Source of the DNA: Molanna angustata
Lineage: Eukaryota; Arthropoda; Insecta; Trichoptera; Molannidae
NCBI GenBank assembly: GCA_963576475.1
Contig: OY754987.1
Location: forward strand, 5,926,036-5,990,035
DNA: 64,000 nucleotides
Direction: 5' to 3'
The notes under the pieces are model-generated. The model saw nothing but the letters and a program-made list of their open reading frames with translations, was not told the DNA's origin and ran no database searches. This document shows, one piece after another, positions 1 to 10,785 of the stretch (position 1 is its first letter; each line of letters starts with the position of its first letter). Made by a program: the position numbers and the translations under genes.

Positions 1-651
1 TTTGCATCATTACTACAAAACTAATCATTTTGAAAAAAAAATAACTTAGTTTGGATATTAATAAAGGCAAATATACCTTCACTTTTTAATTATGTTCTGT
101 ATATATTCTTGTAGGAAAATAATAAGCATACCCCGATTTTTGACATTTATCTTAAATTTCTAAACAACTATAAGGTATAGAGCATTATATTTTTTTTATA
201 AATTAAAGAATATCAAAATATCTGGAAAAATACGATGTAACGTTGCATTAATGCATCAGGTTTAGTTAATAAACAAAAAAAAAACTTTTATTTAATATAA
301 ATGTTTTTAATAGAAAATAAATGTTTTTTTAGGTTTATTTACTAAACCTGAAGCATTAATGCAAAGTCACATTATATTTTCCTAGATATTTTTGTCTTCT
401 TTAATTTAAAAAAAATATATATATATTGAACTACGTCCTATAGTTTATTAAAAATATAAGATAAACGTTGAAAATCGGGGTATGCCATTATTTTTCTACA
501 AAAATTTATACAGAACATTATCAAAAAATAAGGATATATTTTTCTTTATTAATAGCCAAACTATCTAAATTATTTTTTTCAAAACGATTTGATAAGAAAT
601 AAAGATGGTATATCAAATTGAAAAATAGGTACGTTGGCAGCAGTCGGCCTC
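1..651. mobile_element. TTAA-flanked foldback element, copy 1 (left end outside window)
   Basis: The two halves of this stretch are inverted copies of each other: the AATCATTTTGAAAA block near 25 returns as its reverse complement near 580, and the CCCCGATTTTTGACA block near 131 returns near 470. The right end reads GGTACGTTGGCAGCAGTC and is followed by TTAA at 652-655. A second copy at 41074-41762 has the same ends. It has no coding capacity. TTAA target duplications are typical of piggyBac-superfamily elements, so a non-autonomous relative is likely. The first few tens of bases lie before the window. Confidence 0.75.
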
Positions 652-654
652 TTA

Positions 655-890
655 AGATTAAAACATACCGCATAATTCTACCGTCGCGCTTCCTTTTATA
701 CCGCGTCTTATAAAAGGAAGCACGACAAATGCGTGTATCCCCACACATCAGTCTCCTTCACGTAAAAAAAATTAAATTCAGTTTATGAACCTCATTGCTG
801 AACTACGTGTTTTCGATTACCCGGCTCTTACGTGACACCCAAAAACGACGATAACATAGAAAAGAGTGGAAATACTATTCTAAGCCGGTG
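655..890 (-). repeat. Dispersed repeat family A, copy
   Basis: It carries the family blocks GAACCTCATTGCTGAAC and CCCGGCTCTTACGTGACAC, also found near 7770, 16350 and (inverted) 7060 and 63160. A short internal palindrome (CTTCCTTTTATA at about 690 and its complement at about 710) is present. It is a non-coding retroposon-like repeat; its full length is uncertain. Confidence 0.55.
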
Positions 891-1044
891 CACATCCGCC
901 AGAAACGTTGAGAATATTTGTCGTTTTAGTGACGTATTTGAGGGAAGATACGTCACTAAACGGACACTATATTTTGTAAAACTTGAGTTTAGCTCTTAAA
1001 CTGAGACTGTAATACCAGCCCCATGTCAGGTTATGGTAATCAAG

Positions 1045-1268
1045 GTCGACCTACATGTATCTGTTGGTTAGATATCTGACTGCTGATCCAAAGGTCCCAG
1101 GTTCGATTCCCGGTGGAGACACAGTTTATAATTGTGTTTTCAGTCTGGATCTGTGAGACGATTAGTATTGTAAGTCTCCGGAATGTGGAAACTTGTTATT
1201 GGGTACGTGTTAAATTAATATTTGACATAGTACCTGTTAGTTGCCCGAGAAGCAATATAAAATAAAAA
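1045..1268 (+). mobile_element. tRNA-derived SINE, family 1
   Basis: A tRNA-like head with a B-box (GGTTCGATTCC near 1101) is followed by a conserved body (GTTTTCAGTCTGGATCTGTG, CCTGTTAGTTGCCCGAGAAG) and an A-rich AATAAAAAATAAA tail. Other copies lie at 10633-10785, 13607-13822 and 15862-16038. It is not a functional tRNA gene, because no acceptor stem pairs and the tRNA-like part runs into the SINE body. Confidence 0.75.
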
Positions 1269-1839
1269 ATAAATATCATACTGAAATTCACAACGTAATC
1301 CTCGTCGATGGGATCCATCATTACCTAATGCACAGAACTTGGTTAAAATGTGTAAAATTAAGATAACTAATTAAATAAAAAAACTCAATAGTAATTATAT
1401 TACAGGCGTTGACTACAGAAGGAAACAAAAACGGATTATGAAATAATAAGTACAGTGGACGCTGTCAAGATTAGAAAAAAAATCAGTTGTGCGTAAATAA
1501 TGAGTCGCGTCGAAAACATAAAGGAACCCCTTTCATTGTTAAATCGTCCGAGTCTTTTTATAGTGGCTCTTTGAATGCATACATACATCTTCATAATATA
1601 GGTACACATCAGCATGTAATGTCCCTTTGGGGAAGGCACAGTCAACCGAACGCCATAACTATCGAATGCCGGCGACATATTGACTGCCTAGGTATGATGA
1701 GTGGTAAACTCGTCACGTGTAAATTGCGCAATGCAGTGCTCATTATTATAATATGTATTTGAAAGATATCCATCAGTTTATAAAAGTTTCGACGGTATCT
1801 ACCTACACATTTAATTAATCACACCGACAAACTGCTTTT
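1269..1839. other. AT-rich intergenic stretch
   Basis: I see no convincing gene here. Short open frames exist on both strands, but they overlap each other and have no recognisable motif. Confidence 0.5.
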
Positions 1840-1936
1840 ATAATTAAAAATCTGTTAAAAAATATCTTTGACTCCCGACAGGGAAAAAAATCCAATGTTT
1901 GCGCATATGCAATAATAAAAATATTCGATGCTTTTA
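1840..1936 (+). repeat. Dispersed repeat family C, 3' fragment
   Basis: It contains TTGACTCCCGACAGGGAAAA and TTTGCGCATATGCAATAATA, identical to the ends of copies near 32640-32715 and 54400-54470. It stops at the family end AATATTCGAT. Confidence 0.65.
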
Positions 1937-1965
1937 TAGTATAGTGTGAATTTTTTTATGTAAAA

Positions 1966-2199
1966 ATGTTATCTAAAATGTCGATCGTACAGTTGATCAT
2001 AAAAGGAAAGATTGAGGGACGTAGAGGGGTCGGCAGGAAGCAGCTATCCTGGCTCCGTAACATTCGGGAGTGGACCGGAATGAGACGAGTAGAGGACTTG
2101 TTCCGCACCGCACAGGACAGGGAAAGGTTCTCCCGAGTGATCTTCAACGTCGGGGGGACCCGACAGGACACACAGGGAAGAAGAAGAAGAAGAAAATAA
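1966..2199 (+). pseudogene. LINE ORF2 C-terminal remnant
   Basis: About 75 residues resemble the extreme C-terminus of many arthropod non-LTR retrotransposon ORF2 proteins: GRRGVGRKQLSWLRNIREW followed by LFRTAQDRERF. The frame stops just after a (GAA)n tract, which looks like the element's 3' tail. The reverse transcriptase and endonuclease parts are absent, so this is a heavily 5'-truncated copy. Similar remnants with GAA tails lie at 8641-8895 and, inverted, 26820-27010. Confidence 0.65.
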
Positions 2200-2848
2200 A
2201 CAAACGCATAAAAAAATCATTAAAAATGTCTATGACGAGTAGGTACCTACTAACTTAATCATTAAAAGTATCTATGGCAGGTAGCTACATACCATAGATT
2301 TCGATATAACGACAAGATGTAGTACTCCGTGCAAAAAGTGAGTCATGGAATATCGCGCGTTTGACGTTTTGGTTGGCAACATATTGCAGTTTTCCTTACA
2401 TTTCAACACTTCCTAGACAATTGTTCTCTATCTTTATAAACAAAGTGTTTTTTTCGACAAATAAATCCGAAAACAATTCACATTAGTCGTTATTTTTTAT
2501 AGAAAAACGATGTGGTCTGGGGGTCTATTCTCCAATCTCGCATGATTAATGTCGCATACGTCTATGTCGCCTAAAAAATGTCGAATGAAATGTCGTATGT
2601 TGGACATTTAGTCTATTCTTGAAATCATTCGACTTGAAAATCGTTCGACATTGAAATGTCATTTGAAAGTAGCGGCAACATAGCATTTAGGATGCGTTTG
2701 AAATATTTTTTATGCATTATTTTGTCATTTTTTCTATGGTTGTCAAAAATCTATGGTAAATTTTTGTATTTTGTTCCTCGTTCATTGCTGTTGATTGCTG
2801 TGACGCTTTCGAAAGTCGAATACAAGTGTATTTTGAATTATTTTGAAA

Positions 2849-4295
2849 ATGAATTATTGTTCGAATGCACAAAAAAGCATGTTGGTGGAATTGATGAATG
2901 GAGAAAAAGAACTTTTATCGGGGAAGTTCTCCAATACCTTCACAAGGCATACGGCTAAAATGCGGTGGATGGAGATAGCTGAAAAACTTAATTCAAATTC
3001 CGGGCGCTAACAAGGATTGGTTACATTGGCGGAAGGTAAGCAGTATTTTTGATTTTGAGTCTTTCGTTTAAATAAATTGATTGACAATGTTTTCAGCTAT
3101 ATTAAATTAGAAAAATGTGATTTTATACTATTGTAATTATAAAACAAGTTTTTATGAAAACCTTACCAGTAGAATATATAGTTTGTTTTTAAGAAGAAAT
3201 TACGTAGTAAATCAACAAAATTATGTACTTCTATAAAAACATTTGTTAGTGTTGACAAGTAAAAGGATTAAAAATAATGTTCTAGTTTGAAACCACATGT
3301 CACGTAATATAGTTAGAAATAACTGTAAACAGCTGATTTCAATTTGGTTGGGAATTAGAAAGCTTAGCAATGAAAACTGAAATCATATCTTTATAATAAG
3401 AGCCTAATTTGACATACTTGGCGCTAAGTCAAATTCCATGTGCCAAACAACCAACCTTTTTTTGTATGGGATTTGCCGTCTGTTGTAGAAAATTTTTCTA
3501 TTTTGTAGACAACAGCGATTACGAACAGTGCTTGACAATTTGACTCAGGGGGCTTGTCTCAATAATTTTAAAAAAGTTGGTTTGAACATTTATGCATTAA
3601 AATGTCCAAACCTATAGAACAAAATATGTGTGTTTTCTTATAAGATTCTTTCAGTGCTTAAAATTATTATAAAGATTTGTTAAACTGTATTATTATGTCC
3701 AAACCTAAAGTATAAAATATGTGTGTTTACTTATAAGATTCTTTAAGTGTTTTTATTATAAAGATTTGTTGAACTGTATAATTAATATTATCATTGTTTT
3801 ATTCTTTCTAGACAAGTCTCTGGTCAAAAGCCAAGTCCAAAGAGGCAGCTGTGCAGAGGGAGAGGAGAGGGACTGGGGGCGGGCCATCCATAGGGAGTCA
3901 GCTAACCCAATCAGAAGAGGCCATTGTTAACATGTTAACTCCAATAATAGTTGTTGGCCATTCTGAAAGTAGAGAGTCGGAGGTATGCCTGACAATAGGA
4001 GAAAATATCAATGAGAGTTCTATGGAGGGAGGTAATCATGACACAGAAGATTCTTTTATTGAAACAGAAGAAATACTTATACCGCCAGTTGAAGAAACAC
4101 ACAATAGCAGAACCATGCCTCGTCCCAGAAGAAGAGGCGTGCAAGAAGATCTAGTAGAGCTAGCAAAAAAAAATCGAGATCAAAGAAGCATACATGAAAA
4201 AAAAACTAGCATTGATGGAGAGACATGTTGTTGCCATTGAAAAACTTTCGGATTCATTTGTTCAAAAAAAATTAGGTTTTAATAGAGATACATAA
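2849..4295 (+). pseudogene. Harbinger Myb/SANT-like DNA-binding protein, two exons, frameshifted
   Basis: This is the accessory protein of PIF/Harbinger elements, which in known relatives binds DNA and helps bring the transposase to the nucleus and the ends. Exon 1 (2849-3035) encodes a trihelix-like start (LVELMNGEKELLSGKFSNTF, then MRWMEIAEKLN and NKDWLHWRK) and ends at a consensus donor GTAAGC (3036). The intron ends TTTCTAG at 3811. Exon 2 (3812 on) begins in phase 0 and gives SKAKSKEAAVQRERRGTGGG, an acidic middle, and a basic PRPRRRG segment. Two single-base breaks are visible: one within about 2991-3003 shifts the frame just before NKDWLHWRK, and one in the A-run at about 4196-4205 moves the C-terminus (ALMERHVVAIEKL) out of frame. 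The original stop would be at 4293-4295. The start at 2849 is the first in-frame ATG I can justify. Confidence 0.75.
3036..3811 (+). other. Intron of the Harbinger Myb-like gene
   Basis: It is bounded by GTAAGC and a polypyrimidine-TAG acceptor. It contains a short duplicated passage (TGTGTGTTT.CTTATAAGATTCTTT at about 3627 and 3719) and a small inverted segment around 3420-3545. No other gene is seen. Confidence 0.6.
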
Positions 4296-4492
4296 AGAAA
4301 GTTATATATACTTTTAGTCGAGATATAGAAATGTTTCATATGAACAAAAAAATTCTTGTAATGAAACTTAACAGATTATTACTGTAAATTTATACGAACA
4401 TGTTTTAAGAGAGATAATAAAAACAAAGCCAAAAACTCAAAAGGAACATTTATAAAGCGTATTAAAAGAGATTTATAAAAAAAGTTAAGTTC
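4296..4492. repeat. Left flank of the 83-bp array, duplicated on its right
   Basis: The passage with GAACAAAAAAATTCTTGTAA and AACTTAACAGATTATTACTG (about 4345-4410) returns almost unchanged at about 5900-5965. Related inverted sequence occurs at 6165-6270. The flank is therefore part of a larger duplicated or palindromic structure. Confidence 0.6.
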
Positions 4493-5900
4493 TTTCTATA
4501 TGATATGTCTAACGCTTCTCTTCATTTACAAAACAAAATTTGATCAAAATATATTAACTATTTTCTTGTATGTAATTTTCTATATGATATGTCAACGCTT
4601 CTCTTCATTTACAAAACAAAATTTGATCAAAATATATTAACTATTTTCTTGTATGTAATTTTCTATATGATATGTCAACGCTTCTCTTCATTTACAAAAC
4701 AAAATTTGATCAAAATATATTAACTATTTTCTTGTATGTAATTTTCTATATGATATGTCAACGCTTCTCTTCATTTACAAAACAAAATTTGATCAAAATA
4801 TATTAACTATTTTCTTGTATGTAATTTTCTATATGATATGTCAACGCTTCTCTTCATTTACAAAACAAAATTTGATCAAAATATATTAACTATTTTCTTG
4901 TATGTAATTTTCTATATGATATGTCAACGCTTCTCTTCATTTACAAAACAAAATTTGATCAAAATATATTAACTATTTTCTTGTATGTAATTTTCTATAT
5001 GATATGTCAACGCTTCTCTTCATTTACAAAACAAAATTTGATCAAAATATATTAACTATTTTCTTGTATGCAATTTTCTATATGATATGTCAACGCTTCT
5101 CTTCATTTACAAAACAAAATTTGATCAAAATATATTAACTATTTTCTTGTATGTAATTTTCTATATGATATGTCAACGCTTCTCTTCATTTACAAAACAA
5201 AATTTGATCAAAATATATTAACTATTTTCTTGTATGTAATTTTCTATATGATATGTCAACGCTTCTCTTCATTTACAAAACAAAATTTGATCAAAATATA
5301 TTAACTATTTTCTTGTATGTAATTTTCTATATGATATGTCAACGCTTCTCTTCATTTACAAAACAAAATTTGATCAAAATATATTAACTATTTTCTTGTA
5401 TGTAATTTTCTATATGATATGTCAACGCTTCTCTTCATTTACAAAACAAAATTTGATCAAAATATATTAACTATTTTCTTGTATGTAATTTTCTATATGA
5501 TATGTCAACGCTTCTCTTCATTTACAAAACAAAATTTGATCAAAATATATTAACTATTTTCTTGTATGTAATTTTCTATATGATATGTCAACGCTTCTCT
5601 TCATTTACAAAACAAAATTTGATCAAAATATATTAACTATTTTCTTGTATGTAATTTTCTATATGATATGTCAACGCTTCTCTTCATTTACAAAACAAAA
5701 TTTGATCAAAATATATTAACTATTTTCTTGTATGTAATTTTCTATATGATATGTCAACGCTTCTCTTCATTTACAAAACAAAATTTGATCAAAATATATT
5801 AACTATTTTCTTGTATGTAATTTTCTATATGATATGTCTTAACGCTTCTCTTCATTTACAAAACAAAATTTGATCAAAATGTATTAACTATTTTCTTGTA
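4493..5900. repeat. 83-bp tandem array, about 17 units
   Basis: The unit begins TTTCTATATGATATGTCAAC and recurs every 83 bases (for example 4580 and 4663). Only a few single-base variants are visible (GTATGCAA near 5069). The first and last units differ slightly (GTCTAACGC and GTCTTAACGC). The array lies inside the Harbinger element, between its two genes, and has no coding content. Confidence 0.9.
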
Positions 5901-6590
5901 TGAACAAAAAAATTCTCGTAATGAAACTTAACAGATTATTACTGTAAATTTATAGGAACATTTTATAATGTATTAAGAGAGATATAAAAACAAAGCCAAA
6001 AACTCAATAGGAACATTTATAAAACGTATTAACAGAGATTTATAAAAAAAGTTAAGTTCTTAGTAGGAACATTTCAAAAAGGTTTTAATAGAGATACATA
6101 AAGAATTTTATATATACTTTTAGACGAGATATAGAAACTTTGTTGACAAATGTCTTTTAATACAGCATTTTATAAATGTTCCTTTTAAGTATTTAGCTTT
6201 GTTTTTATATTTCTATAAATAACATTTTATAAAAGTTCCTATTAATTTACAGTAACAATCTGTAATAATATGTCATTAATACAATTTTTTTATGTTGTTC
6301 ATATGTAACATTTCTATAAGTATCTCAAATAAGTTTTCTAAATGCTCCCGTTTAATATTTAACTTTGTTTATATATCTCTATTAATTCAATATAATGTAA
6401 TAAATGTTTTCTTATACCACACTGAATATATATTTTTTTTCTTTCCTTCCAATTTTAATTTAGGTAGAATAATAAACAGTAGTAAATGCAATACACTTTA
6501 TTTACTCATATATGTACCACCTTTCCATAATGAAAGGTATATAATAATTTTGACAAATTTATACAAGAAATGAGTTGTTAAATTAATTAT
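5901..6590. other. Non-coding interior of the Harbinger element
   Basis: It contains the duplicated array flank, then inverted versions of it (AAATGTTCCTTTTAAGTATTTAG near 6175 mirrors the GGAACATTTATAAA blocks). This replaces the region where the missing transposase core would be expected. No conserved protein is visible. Confidence 0.55.
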
Positions 6591-6959
6591 CTATGTAAAA
6601 AAATAATTATTAGCTATAAAAAGACTACCAGGAAACAAAGCATTAACATTTAATATTTTTAAAGAGTCATCACAAATTAGTTGGACGTTAATGGAGTGGT
6701 AGCTCTGACGGTTTACATACACATGTTCAGGGTAATTTAAATTGTTTCCTGCTGGCGGTACAATTGCAACATGGGTGCAATCGATGCATCCGATTATACC
6801 TGGCAGATTGTACTTTCTATAAAACCTGAAACAAAAAGTTTTTTAGATCTATATAATGTTTTTGAAAATATTTTGTTTTTTGGTTGTATTATAAAATGTT
6901 ACTATAAGGAATCTTTAGAATAGTTCCCCAACTAACACTTTTTTTTCAGGTATCCCGTA

Positions 6960-7195
6960 ACAGACAAGTAATTTATTTTATTAAATAACATTTCACATAA
7001 CATATTATTATGTAATTGAAAATTCAACGGGCAAAATAACATCTCATATAGTTCAGCAATGAGGTTCACCGCACATTCTGAATCTAGTGCCTTTTGTGAG
7101 ACAAAGTTGGTGTGTGTCATGATTCTTTGAGAAGGTAATGCATGCTGCTGGTTACTACACACTAGGGATATGGCGTGATGGTATGTATTATCGAA
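6960..7195 (+). mobile_element. Dispersed repeat family A (SINE-like) in Harbinger transposase intron
   Basis: It carries ATCTCATATAGTTCAGCAATGAGG and ends AGGGATATGGCGTGATGGTATGT. That 3' end matches the tail of the LINE remnant at 58683-59070 (GGGACATGGCGTGATGGTATGT). It lies between exons 2 and 3 of the transposase on the opposite strand. Confidence 0.55.
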
Positions 7196-7754
7196 CCTGA
7201 AGTATATATTTGTTCCATTTGGATTCTACACTTCCCAACACATCCAACAACACACCTTAAGTAAATCAATACTATAGTTTACCTATTTCTTATACTCCTT
7301 AACTCTTGGATTGTGCTTGGAAATTTAACCCATGCATTGAAAATTTCTGGTTTATTTAGTACATCCACAAATTCAGTCAAAGATCTTGAGACGGAAGATT
7401 GCGATATATTATTATTTATGTTGCTTCCCACCTAGGTAACTGATAAGATCCTGTTCCCAGAAAATTTAAGGCTGTGAGAACCTGAAAAATATAAATCATG
7501 AATTAATTATATGTAGTAGGTTTATAAAAACGCAATGAACTTCATCAGCTAAGACATGAATCCATGAGCGTCAAATCCACTTTTTTCAAAATTTACCAAA
7601 TGTGTCAAATCTTGATCTTCAAATCAAAATATGTTTTATCTGTAAAATTGTAGACAAATGGAACGTTCGACAAATTATTCTAATGCTCGTGTAGCAATAG
7701 TTTAAAGCGTTAGATAGTTTTTTCACCCACAGTCTCATTTCACCTTACAAGGGA

Positions 7755-7895
7755 CTACATTCAGAATGGGTGAACCTCATTGCTGAATCATGTGAGATGT
7801 TATCCATTACCCGGCTCTTACGGGACACTTGCAAACAATGAAAATAGTGGAAGAACTATTCTAAGCCAGTGATTCACGCCGAAAATGTTCATGTA
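7755..7895 (-). repeat. Dispersed repeat family A, partial copy in transposase intron 1
   Basis: Blocks GGGTGAACCTCATTGCTGAA and ACCCGGCTCTTACGGGACAC match the family. It lies between transposase exons 1 and 2. Confidence 0.6.
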
Positions 7896-8640
7896 AAGAA
7901 TACAAAAGTTTATAGTATTTACTTTCGACTTTCTCATTCATGATAGTCTACAAAAAAACCCATAAGAGAGATATTGGTTTAGTAAAAAATGATTAACATA
8001 CCTTGGTTTCGACACTTAATGCAGATGCTCGAGATGGCAAACACATATGAGGAGTTACAACCTCGATAAGGGACTTTGTAAGTTTTTTGTTGAGGCGGAA
8101 GTGTTTTATGAAAGACGTATCGCTTTGTGCGAATGCATCCACTATTTTGGAATTATTACGTCGTCCGTGAATATTGTGATTCTGTTCAATAGACAGAATA
8201 ACCAACTCGTCGAAACTAGCCATTATTATTACAAAAAAAAAACACGAAATTGGAAAAACAATGATTAAACACACTTCACTGATGTACTATGTCAATGGCA
8301 ATCGTAATATGGCGGCTATTTTTGACAGATAAAATCATGCGACATTGATGCGACATTGAATGTCGAGTGGTCCTATACCACTCGTCGAAATCTCGAATGA
8401 TTTTCATTCGACTATGTCGCATGTGAGACTCAAGAATAGCATATTCTAGAAATCGTGCGAAAGTAATAAAATGTCACATACGACATCGATAGGCGACATT
8501 GGAGAATAGGGTCCCTGTCAACCAAAACGTCGAAAATTCCCCGGAAAAAGCCTCACTTCGATTCATACAAAATTTGCTAACTACGACATCTAGTATATTA
8601 TAATAAAAATCTATGCTGAGTATTTACAGAGGGTAGGTAT

Positions 8641-8895
8641 CTGCTCAGGACATTGTCCGAAAGGCGTGCAAGATGGATCGGTCATGTAATACGACAAGTG
8701 GGCCTCTTGCACGTCATAATGGAGGGTATGACCGAGGGGAGAAGCTCTAGGGGACGCCCACGCCGAGAGTATCTGGAGGACCTGCTGGTAGATGTTGATT
8801 TCAAAAGAGCCGCACAAGACAGGGAAGAATGGAAGGATGCAATTGAAGAAATTGCTGCAAACCAATCTCAGGATTGAAACTAGAGAAGAAGAAAG
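8641..8895 (+). pseudogene. LINE ORF2 C-terminal remnant
   Basis: The frame reads RRARWIGHVIRQ, then SSRGRPRREYLEDLL and AAQDREEWKDAIEEIA before a stop at 8875-8877, followed by a GAAGAAGAAAG tail. This order (W-GH, GRPR, DR..W) is the usual C-terminus of jockey/CR1-type or related LINE ORF2. All upstream domains are missing. It lies just outside the right end of the Harbinger element, while a similar remnant sits left of it at 1966-2199 in the same orientation. Confidence 0.65.
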
Positions 8896-9150
8896 ATACC
8901 TAAGTTAATCATTGAAAGTACCTACGGCGGGTAGAAACCTACTGACTTAATCATTAACAATATTGAAGGAGGGTACCTACGTAAGTACTTACTTAATCAT
9001 TATGGGCCTTACTTACTATTTAAAATAAAAGTTGTCAGTTTTGGTCATACAAAAAACTGGGTAAGTATCGGCTTAAACACAAATTGCAAATAGTAATTAA
9101 GACATAAGTTTCGACGGCGGGTAGGTATCTACTATTATTTAAAACAATTG
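8896..9150. repeat. Short degenerate tandem segment
   Basis: Variants of CTTAATCATT with GGGTAGAAACCTAC-like blocks recur at about 8905, 8960 and 8990, and a related stretch lies at 2235-2290. The period is irregular, about 50-60 bases. Confidence 0.45.
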
Positions 9151-9385
9151 ATATTATAATAGGGTCTTGATCTAGCAGCATCGCTGTAAATAGACGGATC
9201 GTTAAATTCAGTCGATTCAGAAAATATAGATCATGTTAGGAATGTGTTGGAACGGCAGTGAATACAAAAATGATGGCCGACTTGGTATTCACAACACGAA
9301 ATTGTTGAAATAGTTTCAACTCTGCGATTCATAAAAGCAGAGCATCAAAGAAAATTATGCGAAGAATTCGTAGAAATAAAAAAAA

Positions 9386-9727
9386 ATGGGGCACGGCGCG
9401 GAAGCAAAGAGAAAAAAAATATATCGACAATATTTCCCATCGCATATTTCTCCGTTAATCATAGGGTTAAGTTCGTGTTTCGAAGGGGACCGGAAAAATA
9501 AAAGGAATTATGTACGCTTCAGTTGGTCCTTTGACACTTTAGGCTTCTCGCTTGGCATACCGCGTATGAGGCGTGTCCTTCAACTATTAGAGTCAGACAA
9601 AATCAGGATTAAAAACTGCGGGCAACAGCCCAATAACATTGAAGTATTGCCAGAAGATAAACTGGAAGTAATACGGGAACAGTTTCTTGGTCCTATAGAC
9701 TTTACAATAAAATATTACCTGACATAG
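9386..9727 (+). CDS. Open frame of unknown nature, 113 codons
   Basis: The frame starts MGHGAEAKRKKIYRQYF and ends with TAG. It is basic at the N-terminus, has one hydrophobic patch near residue 25 and no motif that I recognise. The flanking sequence (about 9240-9385) also has protein-like composition in short runs, which could mean an eroded mobile-element ORF. No splice site or promoter decides the start. It may well be a chance open frame. Confidence 0.2.
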   Translation: MGHGAEAKRKKIYRQYFPSHISPLIIGLSSCFEGDRKNKRNYVRFSWSFDTLGFSLGIPRMRRVLQLLESDKIRIKNCGQQPNNIEVLPEDKLEVIREQFLGPIDFTIKYYLT

Positions 9728-10049
9728 ACCACAATATCTAAGGCGACGAAACAAACTTCAAAAAACTGGTAGTTGACTAGCTGAAAAGAAATGGCAGAAT
9801 ACAATCTGCTCATGTCCTGTTAAATATCCTAAAATAATTCACTACTCTCTGCAGTCTCTGCCTTCATTACATGAGAATCTCTACCATAGGTTGGTGCCAT
9901 TCATCATTTCCACTACAATTTTATGAGCTTGAATAGCTGAAAGATCACGTTATATTTTTTTGATCATTTTTCTTATCAGTTTAATTATTTTGCATTCTAA
10001 AACATGTAACTTTAGGCCAAATTGAAAAAGTAATGCCTCGGAACAGACT
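9728..10049. other. Unassigned stretch
   Basis: I see no gene, repeat family or notable structure beyond AT-rich composition. Confidence 0.5.
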
Positions 10050-10272
10050 TGTCTCTTGAGACAGTCTTCATCTTCTGGGTCACAATCCTAGGATTGGTCT
10101 GCACCAAACACTCGATCTTTCCTCTTAACTCTATCGTCCGCCAGTCTCTTCATCTTTTTGTAACTGCTACATCGCACGTCACCGATTATCTGGTCTATAT
10201 ATTAGTTGTTTCTGGGGCGACCTCTACAGTTACCCCCATTAATCATTCCTTCGACGATGGTAAAAAGCAGGC
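10050..10272 (-). pseudogene. LINE ORF2 C-terminal remnant, interrupted
   Basis: On the minus strand the frame reads FTIVEGMINGGNCRGRPRNN, then a stop, then continues in the same frame with IDQIIGDVRCSSYKKMKRLA and a DR-containing end. The EG...G.RGRPR...Y..Q pattern is the usual C-terminal tail of arthropod LINE ORF2. The in-frame stop near 10202 shows decay. Confidence 0.6.
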
Positions 10273-10632
10273 CTGGGTGAGACAGTAAATTTCTAAATAG
10301 GAACAATTGTTTGTAGTGATTTTCACTAGTATGTTTTGTATAACAACAGAGTGAAATGGGTGCACGTGCACCGTATGTAACTGCAGTCTCATTGTTACTC
10401 ACTAAAGAAATATCTTCTTTTTTCAATCCCCCTTGATCCCCCCCTGGCTACGGCCTTGCAGTATTTTTATAATAAGTCTTTTTAAAATTTAGTTACTTTT
10501 TTTGTTAATGCTTTGCTAATCTGCATTAATATATTACCTATGTGTAAATAATGGAAATAAATATTTTCATTTCATTTCAGTTTTATGAGAAATAATATAA
10601 AAGATAGGATAACAGTTTTATTTTTTGGTAGG

Positions 10633-10785
10633 AGACATAGTTTTAATTGTATTTTTAGTCTGGATCTGTGAGACGAAAAATATCACAAGTCTCCAAAATG
10701 TGGCAACTTGTTATTGGGTGCGTGTAAAATAAATATTTGACGTAGTTCCTGTCAGTTGCCCGAAAAGCAATATAAAATAAAATAA
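10633..10785 (+). mobile_element. tRNA-derived SINE family 1, 5'-truncated copy
   Basis: It has only the body and tail: TTTAGTCTGGATCTGTGAGA, CAACTTGTTATTGGGTGCGT and GCCCGAAAAGCAATATAAAA. The tRNA-like head is absent. Confidence 0.65.

Larger units (their letters stand above)
6591..8223 (-). pseudogene. HARBI1-like Harbinger transposase, three exons, truncated and frameshifted
   Basis: In active relatives this DDE nuclease cuts and moves the element. Exon 1 (8223-8002) starts MASFDELV and contains FIKHFRLNKKLTKSLIEVV, ending at donor GTATGT. Exon 2 (7481-7283) follows a TTTTCAG acceptor with VLTALNFLGTGSYQ, then after a one-base break near 7432 continues ISQSSVSRSLTEFV and WVKFPSTIQEL to donor GTAAAC. 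Exon 3 (6825-6591) follows TTTCAG and gives LPGIIGCIDCTHVAIVPPAG, which holds the first catalytic Asp, then NALFPGSLFIANNYF and a stop. The family continues for well over 100 residues with the second and third acidic residues; these are absent. Intron 2 hosts a retroposon at 6960-7195. The gene is non-functional. Confidence 0.8.
2521..8515. mobile_element. PIF/Harbinger DNA transposon, decayed, about 6 kb
   Basis: The ends are inverted: TATTCTCCAATCTCGCATG at the left, and at the right a block whose reverse complement begins CCTATTCTCCAATGTCGC. Further TCGCATACG/TCGTATGTG motifs are mirrored inside both ends. Between them lie the two gene types that define this superfamily, a Myb/SANT-like protein on + (2849-4295) and a HARBI1-like transposase on - (6591-8223), plus an 83-bp tandem array. 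Both genes carry frameshifts and the transposase lacks its C-terminal half, so the copy is not autonomous. The expected 3-bp target duplication is not clear. The flanks are mirrored as well (GACGTTTTGGTTG at about 2365 and, inverted, about 8520), so it may sit inside an older inverted-repeat element or the terminal repeat may extend further. Confidence 0.8.
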
